Positions 14,701 to 24,287 are shown, counted from the first letter of the stretch. The stretch: DNA of 64,000 nt from Lacrimispora xylanisolvens (GCF_002934545.1 NZ_PTJA01000001.1:124001-188000); one strand, 5' to 3'. The notes: generated by a model not told the origin, from the letters alone. A program made the numbers and translations.

Positions 14701-16116
14701 GTGTTCAGACGTAAGGCGGCACATCACGATATGGCTGATGTGAATGTATATACGGCAAAGAGATTAAACGACATGGCAAATTCGCTAGGGGAACTTGCCA
14801 GAGCGTGCACAGATGAGCTGTCCGCAGAACAGGGACTTACAAAGGAAGATGGGATAGCAGCACTGGAGACTGCTGCTGCAATGGTATGCGCAGGCTGCAA
14901 CAAATGTATCGTATATCCCGGTAAGGAACAGGACAACCAGTATTATCTGCAGTATTTAATTCGTGCGTTTGAACAAAAGGGAAGCGTAGATTACGGGGAC
15001 ATGCCCCGTTTTTTTCTGGAAAGCTGTAAAAGAAGGGAAGAATATCTGGCTCACTTAAACAGGGGGCTTGGGCGGGCGACCATGAATCTTGCATGGAAGA
15101 ACCGTTTTTTGGAAAGCAGGGATGCAATCATTGTTCAGTTTAAAGAACTGGCAGTGATTTTAGAAGAATTTTCCCATCAGGTGGAGCATGCAACTGACAT
15201 TACACCGGAATGGGAAGAGGAGATCAAACGGGCTTTCCGCAAAAATCATATTGTGATAGAAAAAATGCTTCTCCTGGAATATGAGAATCAGCAGAGAGAG
15301 GCCTATCTCACTATGAGAACTTTAAATGGGCGCTGCGTCACGGTTAAGGAGGCGGCAGAGATATTAGAGGATGCCATGGAAGAAGGGGAGTGGACGGTTG
15401 CTCCTGACGGAAGAACTCTGGTTACCAGGTCAGCGGACACCATCCGCTTTGTTGAAAAGGGAGATTATCAGATTATCTATGGTGCTGCAAAGGCCGTTAA
15501 AACAGGAGAAGAGATTTCCGGAGATAACTATACATTTGGACAGGTTCAGCCAGGACAGGCTATTATGAGTCTGTCTGACGGCATGGGAAGCGGTAAAATA
15601 GCAGAGGAAGAGAGCAGACAGGTAATCGAGCTGACCCAGAGACTGCTGGAAGCCGGATTTTCTACCAGGGCGGCGCTGAAAATGGTAAATACCGTACTTC
15701 TTCTTACCGGACTAACCCAGCATCCGGCCACCCTTGACTTATGCTGCATTGATTTAAAGACCGGAATCATGGAGGCTATGAAGCTGGGAGCAGCGGCCAC
15801 CTATATCCGCAGTGAGAGAGGTGTGGAACGCTTAGAGGCAGGCGAAGTACCCATGGGTATATTAAGTCCTGTGGAACCGGTGCTTTTATCCAAGAAGCTG
15901 TGGGATGATAACCGGATCATCATGGTAAGCGACGGCGTCTTAGATGCACTTCCTGCAGATGACAAGGAGCTGATGCTTCAGGAGTTTATTGCAGGAATGC
16001 CAATAAAGAATCCCCAGGATATGGCGGATCGGATTCTTTTATTTGCAAGATCATTTACAGAAAGTGCCGCCGATGATATGACGGTGCTGACTGCAGGAAT
16101 ATGGAAAAGAAAATAA
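14701..16116 (+). CDS. spoIIE: SpoIIE-type PP2C phosphatase without the membrane domain
   Basis: A 471-residue protein that dephosphorylates SpoIIAA to release forespore sigma-F. I start at GTG 14701, 6 bases after AGGAGGG. Residues 1-270 match the SpoIIE central regulatory region and include Cys63-Cys66-Cys69; residues 280-471 form the PP2C domain with GD at 284-285, SDGMGSG at 292-298, SDG at 410-412 and DD at 458-459, so the metal-binding aspartates are all kept. Bacillus SpoIIE is 827 residues with ten membrane helices at the N-terminus; none are here, and there is no space for them before divIC. The gene has its own Spo0A-type promoter and an insulating hairpin. Confidence 0.88.
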   Translation: MFRRKAAHHDMADVNVYTAKRLNDMANSLGELARACTDELSAEQGLTKEDGIAALETAAAMVCAGCNKCIVYPGKEQDNQYYLQYLIRAFEQKGSVDYGDMPRFFLESCKRREEYLAHLNRGLGRATMNLAWKNRFLESRDAIIVQFKELAVILEEFSHQVEHATDITPEWEEEIKRAFRKNHIVIEKMLLLEYENQQREAYLTMRTLNGRCVTVKEAAEILEDAMEEGEWTVAPDGRTLVTRSADTIRFVEKGDYQIIYGAAKAVKTGEEISGDNYTFGQVQPGQAIMSLSDGMGSGKIAEEESRQVIELTQRLLEAGFSTRAALKMVNTVLLLTGLTQHPATLDLCCIDLKTGIMEAMKLGAAATYIRSERGVERLEAGEVPMGILSPVEPVLLSKKLWDDNRIIMVSDGVLDALPADDKELMLQEFIAGMPIKNPQDMADRILLFARSFTESAADDMTVLTAGIWKRK

Positions 16117-16190
16117 TAATTGCAACAGACATGTTTTACGGGTATATTTATGATAGAGAGGGGAGAAAATCAACTAAGGAAGGTGGCTGA

Positions 16191-17567
16191 ATGTACAAAA
16201 CGATTTTAGATTATGTCAGACGGAACCAGCTGTTTGACCGGGGAGACCGCGTGATTGTGGCGTTATCCGGTGGGGCCGATTCTGTCTGTCTTCTTGTAGT
16301 TTTAAACGAAATGAAGCAGGAGTTTGATCTGGCTTTAAAGGCAGTGCATGTTCATCATGGATTAAGAGGAGAAGAAGCGGACAGAGACAGTAACTATGCC
16401 GGGGAACTCTCAGAAAAACTGGGAGTGCCCTTTTCCTGCGCTCATGTAGACGCAGCAGGCTATGCAAAAGAGCATGGAATGTCTGTGGAGGAAGCAGGAA
16501 GGCATTTAAGATATAAGATTTTTGAAGAAGAAAGATTATTATTCGAGGGAACGAAGATTGCGGTGGCTCATCACGGTGATGATCAGGCTGAGACCATATT
16601 GTACAATTTATTCCGGGGTACCGGATTAAAGGGTCTGGGTGGAATGCGGCCATTAAGAGACCGGATTGTGCGGCCTCTGCTCTGTGTAGGAAGAGAGGAA
16701 ATTCTTGCATATCTCAGCGAAAATGGGATATCTTATTGTGAGGATTCCACCAACAGTGAGACCGAATATGCCAGAAACCGGATCAGGAAAGTGATCCTTC
16801 CCCAGATTAAGGAACAGCTCAATGCAAGGGCAGGGGAGAACATTATCCATGCAGGCTTAATGGCGTCGAAAGCAGATGCCTACCTGGAAAAACAGGCAGA
16901 CAGCCTGCTGACCAATCATGGAGATTTGAAGAAAGACAAAGACGGAACCGTTTATCAGTGGGGAATCGGAACTGAACTACTCTTAAACGAGGATGACATC
17001 ATAAGGGGTTATGTAATCCGCCAGATGATTAAAGGTGTCAATGGGTCCATGAAAGACATTACCATGATTCATGTGGAAAGCGCGGCAGCGCTTCTTTTTG
17101 GTCCTGCAGGCAGGCAGATTGACCTTCCCGGAGGACTGATTGCAGTCAGAACCGGGAAACAAATGTGGATAAAAAAGAAAAATGTCGAAGATCTGGTGGA
17201 TAACCACCTGGAAGTTTCTCTCCCAAATGTTGATTTTTCTGTATTTTCCTACAAAAAAGGCATGGAAATTCCCAAAAACGGGTATACGAAATGGTTTGAT
17301 TATGATAAAATCAAATGTGCACTTTCTGTGAGGTATCGGGAAACCGGAGATTACATGACGCTGGCCGGGGGCGGAAGAAAGACTTTAAAGTCTTATCTGA
17401 TCGATTCCAAGGTTCCCAAAGAAGAACGTGGAAAAATTCCCCTCGTAACGGAAGGTTCCCATGTTCTATGGGTAATCGGATACCGGATCAGTGAATACTA
17501 TAAGATAACAGATGATACCCATACAGTAATACAAATGCAGCTAGACGGAGGAAAAGTTAATGGATGA
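16191..17567 (+). CDS. tilS: tRNA(Ile)-lysidine synthase
   Basis: A 458-residue enzyme that converts the wobble cytidine of tRNA-Ile(CAU) to lysidine using ATP, so that it reads AUA. The PP-loop SGGADS is at 26-31, with the N-terminal ATP-pyrophosphatase domain to about 210 and the TilS C-terminal domain including YRETGDYMTLAGGG and the SKVPKEERGKIPL segment. AAGGTGGCTGA precedes the ATG. Its stop overlaps the hpt start by 8 bases, indicating translational coupling, as in Bacillus tilS-hprT-ftsH. Confidence 0.96.
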   Translation: MYKTILDYVRRNQLFDRGDRVIVALSGGADSVCLLVVLNEMKQEFDLALKAVHVHHGLRGEEADRDSNYAGELSEKLGVPFSCAHVDAAGYAKEHGMSVEEAGRHLRYKIFEEERLLFEGTKIAVAHHGDDQAETILYNLFRGTGLKGLGGMRPLRDRIVRPLLCVGREEILAYLSENGISYCEDSTNSETEYARNRIRKVILPQIKEQLNARAGENIIHAGLMASKADAYLEKQADSLLTNHGDLKKDKDGTVYQWGIGTELLLNEDDIIRGYVIRQMIKGVNGSMKDITMIHVESAAALLFGPAGRQIDLPGGLIAVRTGKQMWIKKKNVEDLVDNHLEVSLPNVDFSVFSYKKGMEIPKNGYTKWFDYDKIKCALSVRYRETGDYMTLAGGGRKTLKSYLIDSKVPKEERGKIPLVTEGSHVLWVIGYRISEYYKITDDTHTVIQMQLDGGKVNG

Positions 17568-18087
17568 CAAGATACGTGTAATGTTATCAGAGGAAGAGAT
17601 AGCAACAAGAATTAAGGAAGTAGCAGAAGAGATCAGCAGGGACTATGAGGGAAAACCTCTTCACCTGATTTGCATTTTAAAGGGAGGCGTTTTCTTTACC
17701 TGCGAACTGGCAAAACGGATTAGTCTGCCGTTAACCATGGACTTCATGTCTGTTTCCAGCTATGGATCCGGAACCGTATCAAGCGGAATCGTGAAAATCA
17801 TCAAAGATTTGGATGACCCAATTGAAGGCAAGGACGTATTGATTGTGGAGGATATCATTGATTCCGGCAATACTCTTTCTTACTTAATCGAGGTGCTGAA
17901 ACAGAGAAATCCAAACAGTGTTGAGTTATGTACCCTGCTTGATAAACCGGAACGACGGGTGAAGAAACAGGTTGAAGTGAAATATACCTGCTTTACCGTA
18001 CCGGATGAGTTTATCATCGGTTATGGTCTTGACTACGATCAGATATACAGGAATTTGCCATATATTGGAGTGATAGAACAGCAATAA
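17560..18087 (+). CDS. hpt: Hypoxanthine phosphoribosyltransferase
   Basis: A 175-residue purine salvage enzyme that makes IMP or GMP from hypoxanthine or guanine and PRPP. The PRPP loop VEDIIDSGNT lies at 96-105, and SVSSYGSG near 64-71 is the flexible loop. It overlaps tilS by 8 bases and is followed 9 bases later by ftsH, a linkage kept across Firmicutes. Confidence 0.96.
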   Translation: MDDKIRVMLSEEEIATRIKEVAEEISRDYEGKPLHLICILKGGVFFTCELAKRISLPLTMDFMSVSSYGSGTVSSGIVKIIKDLDDPIEGKDVLIVEDIIDSGNTLSYLIEVLKQRNPNSVELCTLLDKPERRVKKQVEVKYTCFTVPDEFIIGYGLDYDQIYRNLPYIGVIEQQ

Positions 18088-18096
18088 GGAGGCAGC

Positions 18097-19917
18097 ATGT
18101 TGAAACAACAGCAACCATTTAAAGGCTTGGGATTCCTGCTCCTTCTGGCTATAATGCTATTATTTGCCAGCAGACTGCCCCAAAAGAGCGGAATCATTAC
18201 AAACCAGGAACTCATGCAGGCGATTGACAATGGGACCATAACCTCAGCGACAGTCAGACAGAACGATCCGCCGCCAACCGGCAGAATCGAGATGGTCATG
18301 ACTGACAATTCATTAAAGCAGGCCAATGTATCCAATGTGATTGAGATCCAGGATCTTCTGGACCGGAATGGAATTACCTACACAGTGGATGCAGTCCAGA
18401 AAGAGAATCTTTTTCTTGTCATAACCCTACCCATTATTTTAACGGCAGTAGCCCTGGTTTTTCTGTTTATGTTAATGAATGCCAGAGCCGGAGCCGGCAG
18501 CGCCAATGCCAAGATGATGAATTTTGGAAGAAGCCGTGCTCATCTTGCAAAGGATGCCAATAAAATAAACTTCAGCAAGGTAGCTGGACTGGAAGAGGAG
18601 AAAGAGGAGCTGGAGGAAGTTGTGGACTTCTTAAAGAATCCTCAAAAATATACCGGCGTGGGAGCCCGTATTCCCAAGGGAATTCTTTTGGTAGGACCTC
18701 CCGGAACAGGAAAAACCCTTCTTGCTAAAGCAGTGGCTGGAGAAGCGGGTGTACCGTTCTTTTCGATTTCCGGTTCGGATTTCGTTGAGATGTTTGTGGG
18801 TGTTGGTGCATCCCGTGTCAGAGATTTGTTTGAAGAGGGAAAGAAGCACGCACCGTGTATCATCTTTATCGATGAGATCGATGCAGTTGCACGCCGCAGA
18901 GGAACCGGAATGGGCGGCGGCCATGATGAAAGAGAGCAGACATTAAACCAGCTTCTCGTTGAGATGGACGGTTTTGGAATCAATGAAGGAATCATCGTAA
19001 TGGCAGCTACCAACCGTGTGGATATTTTAGACCCGGCTATTTTAAGACCCGGACGTTTCGACCGTAAGGTCAGCGTAGGGAGACCGGATGTGAAGGGAAG
19101 AGAAGAGATCTTAATGGTTCATTCCAAGGAGAAACCTCTGGCGGAAGATGTGGACTTAAGAAGAATCGCTCAGACCACAGCCGGATTCACAGGTGCAGAT
19201 TTAGAGAACCTGATGAATGAAGTAGCTATTTATGCAGCAAGACATGGGAAAAAGTATATCAATCAGTCTGATATCGATAAAGCCTTTGTAAAGGTGGGAA
19301 TCGGTGCGGAAAAGAAAAGCAAGGTTATTACGGAGAAAGAGAAGAAGATTACGGCCTACCACGAAGCAGGGCATGCAATCCTTTTCCATCTGCTTCCGGA
19401 TGAGGGACCGGTTCATACCATATCCATCATACCTACGGGAGTCAGTGCTGCCGGTTATACCATGCCTCTTCCGGAAAGTGATCATATGTTTAACACGAAA
19501 GGCAAGATGCTGCAGGATATTATGGTGGATCTGGGCGGAAGGATCGCAGAAGAGATTATCTTTGGCGACATCACCACAGGTGCTTCCCAGGATATCAAGC
19601 AGGCAACAGCTCTTGCCAGGGCTATGGTAACCCAGTATGGAATGTCTGATCAGGTTGGAATGATCAATTATGATAATGATGGCGATGAGGTATTCATCGG
19701 TAGGGATCTGGCTCATACCAAGAATTATGGAGGCCAGGTTGCCAATACCATTGATAATGAAGTGAAGCGAATTATTGATGAATGCTATGAGAAGGCAAAG
19801 GAAATTATCTTAAAACATGAAGATGTTCTTCATGCCTGCTGTAAGCTGCTGATGGAAAAGGAGAAGATAGGCCAGAAAGAATTTGAAAGCCTGTTTCCTG
19901 CTGAAGCAGAAGTCTGA
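18097..19917 (+). CDS. ftsH: ATP-dependent zinc metalloprotease FtsH
   Basis: A 606-residue membrane AAA+ protease. Two membrane helices (about 10-27 and 106-127) flank a short extracytoplasmic domain. The AAA+ domain has Walker A GPPGTGKT at 200-207, Walker B FIDEID and the SRH with RPGRFDR. The zinc site HEAGH is near 422. It degrades unassembled membrane proteins and short-lived regulators, and in Bacillus is needed for sporulation. AAGGAGG precedes the ATG; it is the last gene of the block and is followed by a terminator. Confidence 0.98.
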   Translation: MLKQQQPFKGLGFLLLLAIMLLFASRLPQKSGIITNQELMQAIDNGTITSATVRQNDPPPTGRIEMVMTDNSLKQANVSNVIEIQDLLDRNGITYTVDAVQKENLFLVITLPIILTAVALVFLFMLMNARAGAGSANAKMMNFGRSRAHLAKDANKINFSKVAGLEEEKEELEEVVDFLKNPQKYTGVGARIPKGILLVGPPGTGKTLLAKAVAGEAGVPFFSISGSDFVEMFVGVGASRVRDLFEEGKKHAPCIIFIDEIDAVARRRGTGMGGGHDEREQTLNQLLVEMDGFGINEGIIVMAATNRVDILDPAILRPGRFDRKVSVGRPDVKGREEILMVHSKEKPLAEDVDLRRIAQTTAGFTGADLENLMNEVAIYAARHGKKYINQSDIDKAFVKVGIGAEKKSKVITEKEKKITAYHEAGHAILFHLLPDEGPVHTISIIPTGVSAAGYTMPLPESDHMFNTKGKMLQDIMVDLGGRIAEEIIFGDITTGASQDIKQATALARAMVTQYGMSDQVGMINYDNDGDEVFIGRDLAHTKNYGGQVANTIDNEVKRIIDECYEKAKEIILKHEDVLHACCKLLMEKEKIGQKEFESLFPAEAEV

Positions 19918-19940
19918 TGACGAAACTTTGATTTGAGATA

Positions 19941-19996
19941 AAAGCGCAGAGATCCGGTAAAATATCTAAGTTTTTGCCTGCGAATCTGCGCTTTTT
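19941..19996 (+). terminator. Terminator after ftsH
   Basis: AAAGCGCAGA (19941-19950) pairs with TCTGCGCTTT (19985-19994), followed by TTTTG. The loop of 34 bases is long but the outer stem is perfect. Confidence 0.75.
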
Positions 19997-20084
19997 TGTT
20001 GCCTGTGGAGAATGGGTGAAAAAATGCATAAAAAAATATTAATAAAAAATTGATGTTTGTGCACACTTATTTTCTCAGGCGTGG

Positions 20085-20198
20085 TATATTAATAAACGTA
20101 AACCCCCCCAATACATTATATAGTTTTTGCTACACCCCATAAGAAACGAAATACCTTCTCCGAAAAACGGTCAGCTACCCCGCTGGCCGTTTTTTATT
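20085..20198 (+). ncRNA. Candidate small RNA with C-rich motifs
   Basis: An extended -10 TGGTATATT (-10 at 20085-20090) and a terminator at 20164-20193 bracket about 100 non-coding bases, with a predicted start near 20097. The RNA would contain three unpaired C-runs: CCCCCCC at 20103-20109, ACACCCCA at 20132-20139 and CTACCCC in the terminator loop. C-rich loops of this sort in Firmicute sRNAs pair with Shine-Dalgarno sequences. No -35 at normal spacing is obvious. The transcript is predicted, not shown. Confidence 0.45.
20164..20198 (+). terminator. Terminator of the candidate small RNA
   Basis: AAAACGGTCAGC (20164-20175) pairs with GCTGGCCGTTTT (20182-20193) with one G-T pair, followed by further T. 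There is no coding gene ending just upstream. Confidence 0.85.
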
Positions 20199-20219
20199 GC
20201 AATTTAGAAAAAGGCGGGG

Positions 20220-20248
20220 TTGTATAATTGAATCCAATCAGATAAAAT
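20220..20248 (+). promoter_or_regulatory. Promoter of the GH13 gene
   Basis: TTGTAT (20220-20225), a 17-base spacer and TAAAAT (20243-20248), 37 bases before the start codon. Confidence 0.55.
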
Positions 20249-20284
20249 GGTAATAGAGTAGATGGGAAAGGATAGGAAGAATCT

Positions 20285-22345
20285 ATGTGCTTCCAGGCAG
20301 AGGCGTTAAATTTAGATGCATTATTCACCGATGAAACTGAAAGCTTCCGGTTTCCTTCGGAACCTGAGGAAGGAGATGAAGTAGTTCTTCTCTTCCGGAC
20401 GGCAGCTAATAATGCAGATTCTGTAAATTATATTGAGACCGGAAGTCCGTCCGGTTTTGCCATGATTAAAACAGATTCAGACGATATGTTTGATTATTAT
20501 GAATACAGGCTGAAGGCGGGAGACTGCCCCATCCAATATTGTTTTTCAGTAACTAAGGGAGATATGATGTGCTATTACAGCCGTCTCGGCCCTGTCTGGC
20601 AGTATCCGGATACGGGCTGGTTTACCATCGTACCGGGATTTTCCACACCTGACTGGGCGAAAGGCGCTGTGATGTACCAGATATTCGTGGATCGTTTTTA
20701 CAACGGGGATCGCTCCAATGATGTGGAAAAAGATGAATATCTCTATATCGGACAAAGAGTCATGGCAGTGGATGACTGGGATAAATATCCGGATCAGTTT
20801 GATGTGGGCTGCTTTTATGGCGGAGATTTACAGGGGGTCTGGGATAAGCTTGACTACCTTGAAAATCTAGGGGTTGAAGTCATTTATTTAAATCCCATAT
20901 TTGTTTCACCTTCCAACCACAAGTATGATTGTCAGGATTATGATTATATAGATCCCCATTACGGTGTGATTGTAAAGGATGGAGGAGAGGTGCTGACTCC
21001 GGAAGCTTCTGATAACCGTAGTGCTACCAGGTATATGATCCGCACAACGGATCGGGAAAATTTAAAGGCCAGCAATGAGTTTTTTGCCAGATTTGTGGCA
21101 GAAGTCCATAAGCGCGGCATGAAAGTGATTCTGGACGGTGTATTTAATCACTGTGGTTCATTTCATAAATGGTTAGACGGAGAACGGATTTATGAACTGT
21201 CAGGGAACTATGAGCCGGGAGCATTTGAATCGGAAAACAGTCCTTACCAGTCATTTTTTAAGTTTTTTGAATCAAAATGGCCATACAATGATTCTTACGA
21301 TGGATGGTGGGGGCATTCCACTCTGCCAAAGCTTAATTATGAGGGATCTGAGACCCTTTGCCGTTATATCCTGGATATTGCCGCTAAATGGGTTTCTGAG
21401 CCTTACAACGCCGATGGGTGGCGTCTTGATGTGGCAGCAGACTTAGGCCACAGCAGCCAGTTTAATCATAAGTTCTGGAAGGACTTTCGAAAAGCGGTTA
21501 AGGCAGCAAATCCCAATGCCATTGTCCTGGCGGAGCATTACGGAGATCCATCTGGATGGCTCCAGGGGGATGAATGGGATACTGTAATGAATTATGATGC
21601 ATTTATGGAGCCTGTCTCCTGGTTTTTAACCGGTATGGAAAAACATAGCGATGAGAAAAATTTAAAGCTTTTGGGAGATGGTGAGACATTCTTTCATTCC
21701 ATGAATTACCATATGAGCCGTATGATGTCAGGATCAATATTAACCGCCATGAACCAGCTCTCCAACCATGATCATTCCCGGTTCCTTACAAGAACCAATG
21801 GAAAGACAGGCCGTACCTCAACGGAAGGACCCGAGGCTGCTTCCCAAGGGATCAGCTATGGCATATTCCGGGAAGGTGTGATGATTCAGATGACCTGGCC
21901 GGGAGCACCTGCCATTTACTACGGGGATGAGGCTGGTGTCTGCGGTTGGACAGATCCGGATAATCGGAGAACTTATCCGTGGGGAAATGAAAATCTGGAG
22001 CTGATTGAATTTCACAGATATATGACTGAGCTGCATCGAAGTCTTCCGGCACTGCGCATTGGTTCATTAAAATCCCTTCTTACAGGAGATCACCTGATTG
22101 CGTACGGGCGTTTTTTTAATAATTGTATCTGTGCAGTTGCAGTGAGCAACCATATGAGTGAGCAGGAGGTTTCCATACCGGTGTGGCAGCTTGGTATGAA
22201 GGATGGTGAGACAATGTCCCGGGTTATGCTGACGTATGAGAGTGGTTATAATGTAGGTAAGATCTCATTTGCAGTGGAACATGGCTGCGTAAGTGTTTTA
22301 ATGCCTCCGTTCAGTTCAGTTTTACTGGTGGGAGACAGGGAATAA
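20285..22345 (+). CDS. GH13 alpha-glucan hydrolase (cyclomaltodextrinase/neopullulanase-like)
   Basis: A 686-residue intracellular enzyme without signal peptide. The N-terminal 120 residues look like the CBM34-type domain of neopullulanase/cyclomaltodextrinase, then VMYQIFVDRFYNGD opens the catalytic barrel. The GH13 catalytic triad is visible: the nucleophile Asp in DGWRLDV near 381, the acid/base Glu in LAEHYG near 416 and the Asp in SNHDHSRF near 494. It would hydrolyse maltodextrins, cyclodextrins or pullulan fragments. It stands alone with its own promoter; GGAAAGGATAGGAAG precedes the ATG. The exact specificity within GH13 cannot be read from the sequence. Confidence 0.88.
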   Translation: MCFQAEALNLDALFTDETESFRFPSEPEEGDEVVLLFRTAANNADSVNYIETGSPSGFAMIKTDSDDMFDYYEYRLKAGDCPIQYCFSVTKGDMMCYYSRLGPVWQYPDTGWFTIVPGFSTPDWAKGAVMYQIFVDRFYNGDRSNDVEKDEYLYIGQRVMAVDDWDKYPDQFDVGCFYGGDLQGVWDKLDYLENLGVEVIYLNPIFVSPSNHKYDCQDYDYIDPHYGVIVKDGGEVLTPEASDNRSATRYMIRTTDRENLKASNEFFARFVAEVHKRGMKVILDGVFNHCGSFHKWLDGERIYELSGNYEPGAFESENSPYQSFFKFFESKWPYNDSYDGWWGHSTLPKLNYEGSETLCRYILDIAAKWVSEPYNADGWRLDVAADLGHSSQFNHKFWKDFRKAVKAANPNAIVLAEHYGDPSGWLQGDEWDTVMNYDAFMEPVSWFLTGMEKHSDEKNLKLLGDGETFFHSMNYHMSRMMSGSILTAMNQLSNHDHSRFLTRTNGKTGRTSTEGPEAASQGISYGIFREGVMIQMTWPGAPAIYYGDEAGVCGWTDPDNRRTYPWGNENLELIEFHRYMTELHRSLPALRIGSLKSLLTGDHLIAYGRFFNNCICAVAVSNHMSEQEVSIPVWQLGMKDGETMSRVMLTYESGYNVGKISFAVEHGCVSVLMPPFSSVLLVGDRE

Positions 22346-22380
22346 CTTGTACATTTTTATTAGAATTTTTTAAAAATACC

Positions 22381-22409
22381 TTGATTTTTTAACTTGTCTA
22401 TGTTAAAAT
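22381..22409 (+). promoter_or_regulatory. Promoter of tRNA-Tyr
   Basis: TTGATT (22381-22386), 17 bases, TAAAAT (22404-22409), 25 bases before the tRNA. Confidence 0.65.
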
Positions 22410-22433
22410 AACACTCGCTTGATGATAAAGCAT

Positions 22434-22515
22434 GGGCGGATTCCCGAGTGGCCAAAGGGGGCAGACTGTAAATCTGTTATCGACGATTTCGAAGGTTCGA
22501 ATCCTTCTCCGCCCA
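22434..22515 (+). tRNA. tRNA-Tyr (anticodon GTA)
   Basis: An 82-base class II tRNA. The acceptor stem GGGCGGA pairs with TCCGCCC, the anticodon loop is CTGTAAA, and the T-arm contains GGTTCGAATCC. It has a long variable arm as expected for bacterial tRNA-Tyr. CCA is not encoded. Confidence 0.96.
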
Positions 22516-22537
22516 TTAAAAAAAGAGCGTTATAAAA

Positions 22538-22570
22538 GACGGTGTGTTCCAGTGGACACACCGTCTTTTT
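22538..22570. terminator. Bidirectional terminator between tRNA-Tyr and nox
   Basis: GACGGTGTGT (22538-22547) pairs perfectly with ACACACCGTC (22556-22565), flanked by AAAA and TTTTT. Confidence 0.9.
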
Positions 22571-22582
22571 CATATTACCAGA

Positions 22583-23917
22583 TTATTCTGCCTGTAGTGC
22601 TGCCATGGTAAAGTAATTGTATGGCTTATTAAAATGTGGCAGGAAAAAGATATCTGTCAGCTTTAACCGGTCGATGGTTACCTGCTCCTGAATGGCAAGT
22701 GAGAACATGTGAATTGCCATGGAGATATCATATTCAGAACACATCTGTGCACCTAAGACAATCCGTGTCTTTTTATCATATACAATCCGGATTTTAACTT
22801 TATAATTATCATGCTGGATGAATGCAGGTTTCTGCGTATCTTCATAATCAGCTGCAGCTGCATCATAACCCAGCTTTTTCGCTTTTTCCAATGAGATTCC
22901 GGTAGATACCATCTTCAGATTCCAGATACAGATACCATTGGAGCCCTGAACACCGATGGATTCAAGGGGGGTGCCGCAGGCGTTATGAGCTGCCACGATA
23001 CCGGAGCGGACCGCATTGGTTGCAAGCGCAATATAGTTGGTAGCCTGAATGGAATTATCAAATACAGTAGCACAGTCTCCGATGGCATAAACATCAGGTA
23101 TACTTGTCTGCTGATGTCTGTCAACCAGATAAGCACCATTCTTAAACAGTTTAAGATTATCTTTGCCCAGCTGGCTGTTAGGCTTAAAGCCAATTCCCAG
23201 GACTACCATATCCGCTGCATACTCATTTTTATCTGTTACAACCTTTTCTACTTTACCGTTGCCTTTCAGGCTGGTTACAGTTTCTTCATAGGCGAGCTTA
23301 ATTCCATGGCTCTCCAGATTTTTGGACATAATATCTGTAAATTCACGATCGTAATAACCAGACAGACAGGTACTCATGTTGTCAATTAAAGTGACTTTCT
23401 TGCCAATCCGGTTAAATGCTTCCGCCAGTTCCACACCGATGTATCCGGCACCTACAACAACAACATTGCGGATCATGGATTCGTGAAGCTTCTCAATGAC
23501 TTCCTTGGCGTTCTGATATAATTTAACGAACTGAACATTGGCAAGATCTGTACCCTCAATGTTTGGAGAGATGGGAAGTGATCCGGAGGCAATAATCAGC
23601 TTGTCATAAGGCTGCTGATAACTCTGTCCATCTTTTCCTGTTGCAAATACCACCTTCTTTTCAAAATCAACATGATAAACGATGGTCTCTAAATAAACTT
23701 TTGCGCCTTTCTGTTCAAAAATCTCTTTGCTGCAATAAAACAGCCCATCTGGTGATGTGATCTGGTTTCCGATCCATAAAGCCATACCGCAGCCTAAAAA
23801 ACTGATATTGTTATTGGAATCAAATATTGTTACTTCTTTATCTTTATAATTATCTAAAATAGTGTTAATTGCAGCAGTACCTGCATGGTTTGCTCCGATT
23901 ACTACGATGCGCTCCAT
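22583..23917 (-). CDS. nox: NADH oxidase (FAD-dependent, CoA-disulfide reductase family)
   Basis: A 444-residue flavoprotein that reduces oxygen, usually to water, with NADH. The FAD-binding VVIGANHAG is at 5-13, and the redox-active Cys43 lies in [10 protein letters not shown], as in water-forming NADH oxidases. A second Rossmann fold begins [10 protein letters not shown] near 152, and the C-terminal dimerisation domain is complete. In an anaerobe this is an oxygen-scavenging and NAD-regenerating enzyme. It has its own promoter, and AAGGAGGG precedes the ATG. Confidence 0.92.
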   Translation of the reverse strand: MERIVVIGANHAGTAAINTILDNYKDKEVTIFDSNNNISFLGCGMALWIGNQITSPDGLFYCSKEIFEQKGAKVYLETIVYHVDFEKKVVFATGKDGQSYQQPYDKLIIASGSLPISPNIEGTDLANVQFVKLYQNAKEVIEKLHESMIRNVVVVGAGYIGVELAEAFNRIGKKVTLIDNMSTCLSGYYDREFTDIMSKNLESHGIKLAYEETVTSLKGNGKVEKVVTDKNEYAADMVVLGIGFKPNSQLGKDNLKLFKNGAYLVDRHQQTSIPDVYAIGDCATVFDNSIQATNYIALATNAVRSGIVAAHNACGTPLESIGVQGSNGICIWNLKMVSTGISLEKAKKLGYDAAAADYEDTQKPAFIQHDNYKVKIRIVYDKKTRIVLGAQMCSEYDISMAIHMFSLAIQEQVTIDRLKLTDIFFLPHFNKPYNYFTMAALQAE

Positions 23918-23946
23918 AAAATACCCTCCTTAGTGGATTTTTTTTT

Positions 23947-23975
23947 ATTATATCACATCGTTAAAATAAAAACAA
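23947..23975 (-). promoter_or_regulatory. Promoter of nox
   Basis: Read on the minus strand: TTGTTT (23975-23970), 17 bases, TATAAT (23952-23947). Confidence 0.6.
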
Positions 23976-24041
23976 TTACTATTATTGATAAAAACAATCT
24001 TTTTTATTTCCTTTTTCAGGATGAAATAAAGTCGAAAATAG

Positions 24042-24070
24042 TTGACAAGTCAGATATGATTTTGTATAAT
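24042..24070 (+). promoter_or_regulatory. Consensus promoter of tRNA-Leu
   Basis: TTGACA (24042-24047), exactly 17 bases, TATAAT (24065-24070). Confidence 0.85.
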
Positions 24071-24110
24071 CTCTATGTTGTGCAGTGCGCAAGCATTGTA
24101 TTCAGTTGTT

Positions 24111-24196
24111 GCCGGCGTGGCGGAACTGGCAGACGCACAGGACTTAAAATCCTGCGGGCCTAATCGCCCGTACCGGTTCGATTCCGGTCGCCGGCA
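24111..24196 (+). tRNA. tRNA-Leu (anticodon TAA)
   Basis: An 86-base class II tRNA. GCCGGCG pairs with CGCCGGC, the anticodon stem-loop is CAGGA-CTTAAAA-TCCTG, and the T-arm is CCGGTTCGATTCCGG. CCA is not encoded. Confidence 0.96.
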
Positions 24197-24201
24197 TAAG
24201 G

Positions 24202-24240
24202 AAAAGGGCTGTTGTACTTTTGGGTACGACAGCCTTTTAT
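24202..24240 (+). terminator. Terminator of tRNA-Leu
   Basis: AAAAGGGCTGT with GTAC on the left pairs with GTAC and ACAGCCTTTT on the right (24224-24238). Confidence 0.85.
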
Positions 24241-24258
24241 AATGCAAAAAAATTCCGC

Positions 24259-24287
24259 TTGACAATACTTTTATATAAAACTATTAT
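24259..24287 (+). promoter_or_regulatory. marR promoter with operator in the spacer
   Basis: TTGACA (24259-24264), 17 bases, TATTAT (24282-24287). The 18-base operator-like TACTTTTATATAAAACTA (24266-24283) fills the spacer. The ATG at 24294 is where transcription should start, so the mRNA may be leaderless. Confidence 0.7.

Noticed and set aside
23885-24265. Open frames on both strands over tRNA-Leu
   Set aside because: They translate the tRNA gene and its complement (including the well-known false RPESNRYGRLGPQDFKSC type peptide) and have no ribosome sites.
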